64,000 bases of DNA from Blumeriella jaapii (taxonomy: Eukaryota > Ascomycota > Leotiomycetes > Helotiales > Drepanopezizaceae), in NCBI GenBank assembly GCA_009599575.1, contig VWND01000015.1:620001-684000 (forward strand), given 5' to 3'. The notes beneath the pieces are model-generated. The model saw only the letters and a list, made by a program, of their open reading frames with translations. It ran no database searches and was not told the origin of the DNA. Below, one piece after another: positions 44,536-54,158 of this stretch; position 1 is the stretch's first letter; each line of letters starts with the position of its first letter. Made by a program: the position numbers and the translations under genes.

Positions 44536-47500
44536 ATGGTCGCCATGGTCGCCATGGAATCAGATCTAACGTTTTTCGCCCCAGGTAAGCAAGCGACCCA
44601 GTGTCTCTATCTGCCCGGACCAGCGCAACGTCTAACATGTGTGCTACATGTAGGGAAGACTGCCCCCAGACTCATCCAAGACCTTCTGAACTACGACCCC
44701 CGATGCAAGGAGAAAAACGGTTGGAATGTGCTGGCAGATCCAGAACCCCGCTACAAGAAGGGAGTTCCCTCGCCTTTGCTACACTCTAGCGACTGTCACC
44801 ACACTCTTGCGAGAAAAGATGCCCAGACGCACTCACCAGCGTCAGCAAACGAGCTGCCGGACAATCAGACCGAGTATGTCGTAGCTTCTTACTGCTTGAA
44901 ATGTCTACACCACTTCACAATCAGCATAAACTTCTATGATCGGAAGGAGTTGCAGGTGCCCTGTATGCAGTCGGATCAGGAGAATCCCCTCCATCATTTC
45001 CGGTTCATCGAGTCGCCAAAAGAGGGAAGTAAGAAGAAGGTATCGAAAAAGTACGAGCTGCCGCTTGAGGTCTATAGGTTTGCTTGTTCGGGGCGTAAAT
45101 GTCCGGCTCTGCTTGAGATTCAAATCTCTGGACCAAGACTTTCGGATTCTTTGTTGAGCCTGATCAATGATGACAAGATTCTTGGTGCTCGTGGGCGGAG
45201 AGAGCTGGATAAGGATCCCGTGAGATACGAAGGCCAGCAGCCATCGACACCGGCGCATGCTTTCTGGTACCTTCGGTCATATCTTGCAGATGCGAAAGGG
45301 GCTAAGGATGTGTCCCAGCTGAAGAGAATCGCTAAGCGGAACAAGAAATACAAAGTGACATTTGCAGACGAATGTGACGAGCTTTTCAAGTATCTTGGCT
45401 TCCGTTCGGTCGAAGAGCTGTCGGAGAATCCCGATGTGAGTCGAGTGTTTGTCCTTCCCTGCTAATTGGTTTTACTAGGAAGAGTGCTGATATTCTATGT
45501 AGGAGGGTACGAATGGTTTCTGGCAGCTACCTATCATCACAGATGAGAACAGAGACTTCATTAACGATGTCGTGTATGAGCTCGAGACGAAGCTTGGGCA
45601 AATACCCCAGTCCGATATGACGACACTTGCCCTGAACTTCAGAACTAGGCCTGCACCTGTGTTAAAAGATATCGAGCAAAGTCTGGGATATTTTGAATAT
45701 CCGACTAGGTCGAGAACGATCGATCTTTCGTCTGTAGAGCACCCCTGGTTCCGTGGCCTGGGTGCGGTTGACGATTTCACAGACGAGCTTTTGATCTGGG
45801 CCTATGATCGGCAGTGCGAGTGCGATCCGGGTAACAAGCCATACTATCTTGATTGCCTCGAGGGTATTGCCAAAGGGCGTGGGAGCTCTGACTTGGAATT
45901 AAAGTTTACCATGGCAGTTTCGGTCGGCGAATTTGGACAGGAGAAACTGGAGGAGGCATACAGATACTTTGGACTGACACCCAGTACAAAAGAGGGTGAT
46001 GAACATATCATGGGCCTCTACAAGTCCCGCATAGCTTCAGCCCCCAAACAGAAGGACGAAGCTATGTATGCTCTTCTCATCATTGCCAAACATAGAAACA
46101 GCGACAAGATCGAAGCTCTCGCGAAAGACAATGCCATGACGTACGAAGAGGCTCTTGAACTTTTGGGTGTAACAGACGACTCGCCTTCCGACTCTATTGA
46201 GGCAGCTGCTGTGGCAATGGTCAGTCCACTATGCTTGACTATCCTTCCTTCGGTTGCTCGGCATGTTGTGGACGCTTTCAAGGAATCTCATAGCTAACAC
46301 TAGCAGGCATATGATATGGATAAAGCTAGAGTGGCAGAGGCTCTGCGGGTCATTGCTCAACAACGCGGCAACGACTTTGGTCTCCGCAAAGCTGCCTCCT
46401 TGCTAATTGGCCTCGGCGTAGATGAAGCTTACAATCGATTGCAGATCGGATCCATGTATCGTAATGCGCCTGATGAGACCATCTTTACATACTATCAGAG
46501 CTTGTCCGGCGGAGCGCCTTCTGGGTCCAAAGACAGCTATACCCAAGCTCTAGAGACGATCGCCTATGACCGTGGCAGTAATTTTCTGTTGGCAAAGCTC
46601 AATGATCCTAATGCAGATGTGCCTGCGAGCGTTGCGGAGCCTGTTGGACTTGGCAACATCGGAAATACTTGTTACCTCAATAGCTTGCTTCAATATCTGT
46701 ACACTATAAAGCCAATCAGACACATGGTCGTAAGTTTCGAGGACTACCGAATGGAGATCACCCCTGAGAGTTTGAGAGTCAAGCGCGTTGGTGGACGTCT
46801 AGTTGATAGGGATGAGGTTGTGAGAGCACAAAGATGTATGTCATCGGATTTACTTGAGTGACACCACACTGACAACTTAGTCGTTGACGAACTCCGCGAT
46901 CTCTTCCAAAGCCTCAAAACAGCGTCGGGACGTTTCGTTACACCGAACAAGGAATTGGCAGAGTTGACTCTTGTAAGCCAAGAGAAAAAGGAGGAGTTCT
47001 TGATGCAACGACGCAAATCGATGAGCAGTTCTGTAGGACCTCCTAACATAGCGTCAATCATGGAGGATCCCGGCGTCGTTGGTTCACAATTACCTCCACT
47101 AACACCGCCATCAACCTCGAGCAATGTCGACGAGGATATCGAGATGCTTGACAGCCCCGTTGAAATCGCAGTGGTGGGTGACGATAGCAGCGAGAGTACT
47201 CTCGTCGACACGGACACGTTCCGGTCAAGAGCGACATCGACCAGGACAAGCCTGCACTTGATGGCGTTGGATGTTTGGCGCCGGATGTTATTATGACCGA
47301 TGGGGGCGTGGAGACTGCCCTCCCAGCGCCAGAAAAGCCGCCCCCCATCCCACCTCGCACCAAACCTGATCTTTCAATCTCTACGAATGGGCACCAGAGT
47401 ATCATTGATGGTGAGACGGCTGATCTTCTGAGTTTCGGCGCCCAGCAGGATGTCACAGAGGTCATGGGAAACGTCACCAACCGACTGCAATGCGCCATAA

Positions 47501-48642
47501 AACCGACTGGCTTCGAGCAAGATATGGAGCAAATTGATATCATCCGAGACACTTTCTTTGGTACAAACTGCAGGTACATTGAGAGAAGCGATAAGGAACC
47601 ACCGAAAGATGAACCCTGGCCTTACATCATTGCCTATCCCGGTAGAAATGGTGAAATTCGAGATCTCTACGAGTCTATTGACGTTGTATATGATGAGCAG
47701 CTTGTCGATGTCGCAGGCTCCAAGGCACCATCATACAACTCAATCAAGAAGCTTCCGCCGATTCTCCAGATTCAGATCCAGCGTTCCGATTTTGATGATG
47801 TTCTCAAAACTTCCTGCAAGAATCACAGTTTTATGCCTTTCCCGGAGACGATTTACATGGACCGATACGTTCACACTGAGGATCAAGATTCGTCCATCAT
47901 GCGCCGCCGCCGCCAGACATGGAAGTGGAAAGCCCAGTTGCGGGACCTGCAAGCCAGACACGACGCTCTGAACAACCCAAACGAGGACATTAACGTCCCA
48001 GACGCACTGGCCGCCACTAAATACTACATCACCAGCCTTCAAGATGAGGGACTCGACGGTATCGAGATCCCTCCCGACTTGCCTATGGTTCTGGAAGACC
48101 GCATCGCTGAAGTATCGATCGAGCTCGAGAGTATCAAGGGTCAGATCGGAGACCTCAAGACGAAGCTGAAGAACCAATTCACGGACATGCGCGAGCACGA
48201 GTACAAGATTCACGCCGTGTTCATCCACCGTGGTGAGGCGCGCGGTGGCCACTACTGGGTTTACATTTACGACTCTGAACACGACATCTGGCGCGAGTAC
48301 AACGACGAGTACGTCACGGAAGTCAAGGACCGTCGCCGCATCTTTGAGAAGGCGGGAGGCGCGGATGGGACCCCGTACTACATGGTATATGTACGGACGG
48401 ACCAGCTCAAGGAGATGGTCGATGTGGTTTGCCGGGATGTCTCCGTCCCTGCCGTAGATGTGATGCATGTGGAGACGAACTTTGGTGTGAACCATGGGCA
48501 TGCGGACAAGCAGGATGACCACGACGCCAGACACGCAGAGCATGTCAAGCCGAGACCACTTCGGCCGAAGCCGAGCGTGGGCCAGGAGCAGAAGGAGACT
48601 GATGGCCTGTCTCTCGATGCCAATGTAAACTCTTGGGCTTGA
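44536..48642 (+). CDS. UBP2: UBP2-type ubiquitin-specific protease
   Basis: Exons 44536-44584, 44654-45435, 45503-46219, 46307-46835 and 46881-48642; about 1279 aa. The enzyme is a cysteine deubiquitinase of the USP family; yeast Ubp2 trims K63 chains and counteracts Rsp5. The N-terminus reads LTFFAPGKTAPRLIQDLL across intron 1. The catalytic core starts with GLGNIGNTCYLNSLLQYLYT (Cys box, near residue 670). The His box is IHAVFIHRGEARGGHYWVYI with a later EYNDEYV. Between them lies a long, partly acidic insert. A frame change near 47216-47222 (SESTLVDTDT to VPVKSDIDQDKPAL) needs one base. The start is one of three in-frame ATGs (44536, 44545, 44554: MVAMVAM). Confidence 0.87.
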
Positions 48643-49304
48643 GGGCGAGGAAGTAGGTTGGAGCGAGATTTTGTACAGATATTGCGAGTCAGGACAACTG
48701 AGACGGGTGCAGAAGCGGGGGGGTGGGGGGGGGTTGGGGGTACTCACGGTGACGGCACGAGACGAAGGCGGCAGAAACGCAGCGATGATATCCATTTCTG
48801 GCTTTGTATTTTGTGTTTTGATTTGGAGAGCAGCATTGCAGAGGCGTGGTCACGTACGTACCTCTTTTTCGTTCTTGCTTTGCAGCATTGGTGTGGATGA
48901 GTGGATGGACGGGTGGGTGATGGATGTCTGGGACTAGGTACTTATTACCGTACCTACAGACAGTACTTACCGTATGTACTATACAGTACTTACCCACTCA
49001 CTCATGCTTGGAAGCCGTAGTAGGTACTGTATTAGAGCCGTCGACTCTGGCATAGCCACCTCTCGATGCACTTGTGGCCTGCGAAACTCCAGCCATCGAT
49101 TTGATTCGATTCATCCAGGAAATTCCACGTACCGAATGCTTGCAGGATCTGGCTTCCTACACGTCTGACGCACGATCTCTAACTCGGGATGTCAGTTTGT
49201 ATGTATATATCTATGTACTTACTTACAGTCCTGCACAGCAGGTCGAAATGCTCGACGACCTGTCCTCTTCCTCGACGTAGTATCTGCTCGGTAGGGATTC
49301 ATTC

Positions 49305-49354
49305 CTTCTCTTCTCTTCGCTTCTCTTCTCTTCTCTTCTCTTCTCTTCTCTTCC
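49305..49354. repeat. (TTCTC)n pentamer repeat
   Basis: About ten TTCTC units with one interruption, pyrimidine only on this strand. Confidence 0.85.
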
Positions 49355-49822
49355 CATACAGTATCTACCCACTGTCCCGTAGAGAGCGACATGCATCCTC
49401 TCCTCTCCTCTTCTCTCCTACCTATACCTACAGAAACCCCGAGTAGACGCCACTCCCCGCGTCCGATTTCTTTCTTCCTTCCTTCCTTTCTTTCTTGCAC
49501 CCTACACGTACGTGCAGTGCAGTCCTATCCATCCACGCTGCTCCTGCACTGCACTACACTACACTGCACTGCACTACACCACACTCTACAGTATGTAGAT
49601 ACGTACAGTAGATAGATAGGTAGATAGGTATCTACCTGCAATCCCCGAAGGTGCGAGCACCGCGTCTAGCTGGCTTGCTGGCTTGCTTGCTTGCTTGCTC
49701 CTTCACTCGAAGGGCAACTGCTGCTGCCGCTACTGCTTACAGTACATGCTACGCGTAACGTAACGAGCGTCGCATCTCGTTTGGCTTGGGACTCTGTGCG
49801 AGGCTCTGTGGTGCTCGCTGGG

Positions 49823-49879
49823 TACTTGTCTACTTGTCTACTTGTCTACTTGTCTACTTGTCTACTTGTCTACTTGTCT
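49823..49879. repeat. TACTTGTC minisatellite, 7 copies
   Basis: Seven head-to-tail copies of the octamer TACTTGTC, perfect except at the end. Confidence 0.9.
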
Positions 49880-49952
49880 GTACTGCACTTACAGCACTGT
49901 AAGGCTGCGCAAGATAACGCCTATGGTCTCACTTTGAGGTGGTAAAAGCAAA

Positions 49953-50001
49953 AATGGAAATGGAAATGGAAATGGAAATGGAAATGGAAATGGAAATGGA
50001 A
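49953..50001. repeat. ATGGAA hexamer repeat, 8 copies
   Basis: Eight perfect ATGGAA units in non-coding sequence, followed about 80 bp later by GATTGAGT-type repeats (50078-50109). Confidence 0.9.
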
Positions 50002-50851
50002 AGACTATAGCTATCTACCTACTTTACATAGAGTAGCTGTTTCTCCTACGTGCGCACACGCTCGACGCTGATACGAGCATGATTGATTGAGTGATTGAGT
50101 GATTGAGTGTGAACACCCCCCCCCTTACGGCGTCCGCCTAAGCACCGGCTCTGATCGAAAAGCAAGTATCTAAAAAGCAGGTTCGAGTTTCAAACCACAT
50201 CTCACTGTCGCGTACACGACGTACTGTAAGGTGCCTGCCCAGCTAAAGGTACATAAGTAGCAAGAAAGACGTTCTTTCGATTGCGAGGCACTGTACCATG
50301 CCAGAGACTTTCTTTCCTGCTTGCCGGCACAGATAGATCATCGTCCGATGCGAGTTGTCATGGCCAGAAGCATAGGTGGCAGGTATTGAGCAGCGTGTAC
50401 GCCACGATCGAGCGTTTCTCGAAACGGCTCTGCGAGAGGTGCCACCCATCCATCCATCACGCGCCTCATCCGGCCCTGCTAGATGTCGCTCACGGACGCT
50501 ATTGCCGGTAAGCATCAGGTTCGTTTCTTCGGTCTGCCGCCATCAATCACGAGCGCGGGAGGGGGGCTGGCTCCTCTCCACCTCATCGCTCGATGGAAAG
50601 CTGTTCTGTCGTCTTCCGCCTTCAAGTTTGACTGACGGCCCGATTGGATTTTTGTCCATCCGTCCGTCTACCAAGCCCCCTTTCTCGCGCGTGGATCATG
50701 GAACGAGTGGCCCCTGCGGCTTCTATCTCGAGGTGAGATCCCAGACTTCTCGGGGCACATCCCAGCACACAAGTACAGGCTGGCAGCAACATCGTGGGAT
50801 CATCGAACCAACGTGAATCGTAGCTCCCGCCGCAAGATTCGGTTTTCTCCA

Positions 50852-52203
50852 TCACTCAGCTTTCATGACCTCCCCGCCCCCCTTCTGCCACAACCATAGC
50901 GCCTCAACCGCGTAAACCTTGCTCCCCTGATGCCCCCCTTCCGCCGCCGCCGCCTCCTCCAGCGTCTCTAGCACCTTCCCGCCCTTGACACACATCCACA
51001 GCCCGTGCGTGATCTCGCTCTCGGGACCTCCCCACTCCCCTCTCCCGAGCCGGTAAAGTAGTCTACCCAGCGTCTGGAAAGCCACGCACCGCTGCGCCGG
51101 AAAGGCCGACCTCGCCAACCGCGCCAGCTCAGGAACCGTATATCCCGCCGCCTCGGGCGCCTCGCCGTGGTGGTGTAGCCCTTTCGTCACCGGCACCGCG
51201 CGAGCAATGCGTGGAGGGAGCAAGCCGCCGCGGAAGTCGAAGCGGATGGCGTTGGCGTTGAGGCTCTCGGATAGCGGGTAGTACGGCGACTCGCGATCGG
51301 CGATGGAATCCGTGGTGGGGAGAGGTGCCATCCAGGCTAGTTTCGAGGGGTCTGCGGGGAGACTGGGAAAGTATTTGGTATGCAGGTTCTGTAAGAAGTC
51401 CGGGTCGGAAGGGTCGAGCTCGGGCGCGGAGGGTGCGGCAGGGAAGTGTATCGAGGGCACGAAGGCTTCGGGAACGGGTTCGCCGGGTGCGGAAGTGGGC
51501 TGTAGACCTATGGGCTGTGAAGGTTCCGATTCTTCATCCTCAAAACGGACGGATCTGGGAGGGTCGATTCGTTTCCGGAGGGTTTGGGGGCTGGTACGCT
51601 GTGTGCGCCCGGCACCGTTTTCGTATCTGCTTGTGGCACACGCGTCTTCTCTTGCACGCTTGATGTTTCCTTCTCCAAGATTTCCGATGGAAGATCGGTT
51701 CCCGTATCGCCTCTACCGTCATCCAAATTCGACCTCATCATAAGCATCTGTATCAAAGACGGATCCAAGCTCGACATGAGTTCCCTTCGCTCCTCGGCAA
51801 TCTCTTCCGGAGACATGGCAGCCAGTCTCTGCGCATTCTCCTGATCGATCCTCCGTCTGTCTTCGTCTAATCCGGAATCCTTCTGATTCCGCGAGGAACC
51901 ATGGGTTGGTTGTGCCGGGCGCGGAGCAAAGGCGTTTGGGGCACCCACGGCCGGCGGTCTCGCAGATCCAGCTCTCTGCTGCTTGAATGCCGACACTCTG
52001 ATGCGCTTCTTGTGCTCGGGAAACCCAGACGGCGTGCATTTCATCTTGGGCGCCGACGGAGGGGCCGTCTCGCGCTCCTTGATGTCGGCGACGAACGGGA
52101 AGGGAATCGAGGGCATGTGGTTTGAGGCGACCCTCGGGCTCGATTGAGGCTTCTCCTCATCATCGGAGAAATCAAGCTCGAATCGGTGGCCGCGCAGATC
52201 CAT
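50852..52203 (-). CDS. RPAP1/RBA50-like RNA polymerase II assembly factor
   Basis: The gene starts at the ATG at 52203 (MDLRGHRFELDFSDDEEKP) and ends at 50852; about 450 aa in one exon if a single base is restored. Rba50/RPAP1 helps assemble and import RNA polymerase II. RPAP1_N: RRIDQENAQRLAAMSPEEIA, EERRELMSSLDPSLIQMLM. RPAP1_C: IRFDFRGGLLPPRIARAVPV, then TKGLHHHGEAPEAAGYTVPE and LGRLLYRLGRGEWG. The upstream frame ends at a TAG near 51508, while the C-terminal part continues in another frame from RKRIDPPRSVRFEDEE. A missing base in the five-base C-run (G on the plus strand, 51586-51590) fits. The protein is shorter than animal RPAP1, as in fungi. Confidence 0.82.
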
Positions 52204-52229
52204 GATGGTGGCTGCGGGAAGGTTTTGGT

Positions 52230-52264
52230 GTTGAAGTTGAAGTTGAAGTTGAAGTTGAAGTTGA
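52230..52264. repeat. GTTGAA hexamer repeat
   Basis: Five to six GTTGAA units ending about 27 bp upstream of the RPAP1 start codon, in its 5' leader. Confidence 0.85.
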
Positions 52265-52948
52265 GGAGTTGCGAAGTTGTACTGTGAGATGTAAGAAGTG
52301 CATCGCAGTTGTTCCTGACGACTGCAGCTGTCGCGGCTGGCTCCGAGAAATATTCCATGTGCAGGGTGCGCTCAGATCAGGGCCCGCGCTAGACCAAGTT
52401 GGACCCTGGCTCGAGGTTTGCTACATAGCTTAGGTAAGCACTGTACAGTACTGTACAGTACAGACGAGCGTGGCTCGCTTACATCATCAAGCGACGCATG
52501 GATGGTGAGAGCATCCAGCGAACCCTCACTCCGCGGTGTGGTATGACGGTCTGCGGCGATCCGTCGGAATGGTCTGGGTGGATTGTCTGGGTTGTGTGAT
52601 TGCGTTGGATTGCCCGACTCGAGCATCCGATTGTGCATCTTCTGGAATTTTCGGATCGGATTGGCACGGCGGTGGAGGCCCGCTTATACTTTGGCCATAC
52701 TTTGGCGAAAGTCAACAAAGAAAGGTAACGCATGTCATGCTGGTATCCTTCATGTACAGTATCACACACCGATCACACATCACCCATCTGTACCACGCAT
52801 ACCGCGACCGCTGAATTTGACCGGGTCCCGTTGCCACTGGTTGCATGCTGATTCACTTTTGGCTCTCTCTCTGTGTGTCTGTACTGCACTGCACTGTGCT
52901 GTACTGTAGGTGTGACTGACTATGTACTTACTACTTGACTTACAGTAC

Positions 52949-53053
52949 TTGCTGCTGCTGCTGCTGCTACTACTGCTACTGCTACTGCTGCTGCTACTCC
53001 TACTCCTACTGCTACTATTACTACTACTGCTACTGCTACTGCTACTGCTACAG
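52949..53053. repeat. Mixed TGC/TAC trinucleotide array
   Basis: About 35 consecutive CTN/TGC/TAC triplets (GCT, ACT, CCT variants), flanked by GTACTG motifs on both sides. Non-coding, although it gives an artificial poly-Leu frame. Confidence 0.85.
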
Positions 53054-53135
53054 TACTACAGTACTGCAACTACTACCACAGGAAGGATGACAGTACTTGG
53101 CCTATCCGCCTATCGAACTGGCCTACACCCACATA

Positions 53136-53405
53136 CAGTACAGTACATACAGTACAGTACATACAGTGCAGTACAGACAGGGCAGACAGAACGAACATAC
53201 ACACAGTACATACAGTACAGACAGAACATACACACATAACATACAGTATGCACAGAACAGTACAGCACTGTATATACCTACCTACCGGACCTACACCTGA
53301 CCTGACCTACCCCCTATCGAGACGGTGCTCACCTACAGTACTGTACAATACAGTATTTCACTGTCTGTACTGTACGTACAGTACTGTACATACCGTCCTG
53401 TACAG
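53136..53405. repeat. TACAGTACA-rich block
   Basis: About ten irregularly spaced copies of TACAGTAC/GTACTGTAC and the related ACATACA string across 270 bp. Confidence 0.7.
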
Positions 53406-53640
53406 GACCGTCCGTCCATCCTGTACCGTCGATCCCCTGCTGCGATTACACCCTCCGGCCGCCTATGCTCCTTCGGTCGAATGTGAAATTAAGTCGCTTG
53501 CGCAGTTTCCGGGCCCCAAATTCGAATCTTTCGAGGCCCCAAACTGCACGTCCTCTCATGGCATGGCATGGCATCGCTTGCCCGCCCGCCCGCGCACCCT
53601 TTTTCTTTTCCACGTCCCCGTGGGCTTTCGCTCCCGCTTC

Positions 53641-53675
53641 CTTTCCCTTTTCCCTTTTCCCTTTTCCTTTCCCTT

Positions 53676-53713
<38 letters not shown>

Positions 53714-53734
53714 TCTCTCTCCCTCCCTCTCCCT
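53641..53734. repeat. Polypyrimidine tract with (CT)n
   Basis: CTTTTCC repeats merging into about 15 CT units. Polypyrimidine stretches upstream of start codons are common in fungal promoters, so it may be part of the HPC2 promoter. Confidence 0.8.
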
Positions 53735-54158
53735 CTGCCACTCCACCACTGCACAATTCTGCCACATCGCGAATACCTCCACCCCCCTTTTCCATCGACT
53801 GGGCGACGTTCGCCATCGACCACGGCCCATTCGATCCTCGCGCATCCGCTCGTTTCGGTGACCGCGTCCGACGGCACGGCAGGGCCCTGCACCCACCCCC
53901 CTCCCTTTCGCGGCGGCGTCGTGTCTTTTCCCCCTCCCGCTCCTGAAGCTATTCGCAGCGACGCAGGCACGCCGGCACGCAGCGACGCCGCCACGCCACT
54001 GCCCAACGCGAGGGCGACGACGCACGACGCACGACGACGGCCCGGCCCAACGTGTCCCCCCCCGGCCCTGCCGCGCCCGCGAGTTGCTGGGGATGAAGGA
54101 TCTCGCCTGAGGCCCGTCGAGCACTTTTCCGTGGGATCCATCGACGCGCGCGGCGAGC

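Larger units (their letters stand above)
48643..50851. other. Repeat-rich convergent spacer
   Basis: 2.2 kb with no supported gene. It holds several different simple repeats and minisatellites (listed separately) and GTACTG-type motifs at 48935-49035 and 49552-49615. Confidence 0.5.
52204..54158. other. Repeat-rich divergent promoter region RPAP1 / HPC2
   Basis: Nearly 2 kb between divergent starts. It contains GTTGAA repeats directly upstream of RPAP1, TGC/TAC trinucleotide arrays, repeated TACAGTAC strings (53056-53405) and a (CT)n tract. Long open frames here (for example a poly-Leu frame) are read from repeats. Confidence 0.5.

Noticed and set aside
50175..50205. GGTTCGAG string resembling a tRNA B box
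   Set aside because: No pairing T stem, acceptor stem or A box around it.
52922..53239. Poly-Leu frame of 105 codons
   Set aside because: It is a translation of the TGC/TAC trinucleotide array and surrounding TACAGTAC repeats, with no gene signals.
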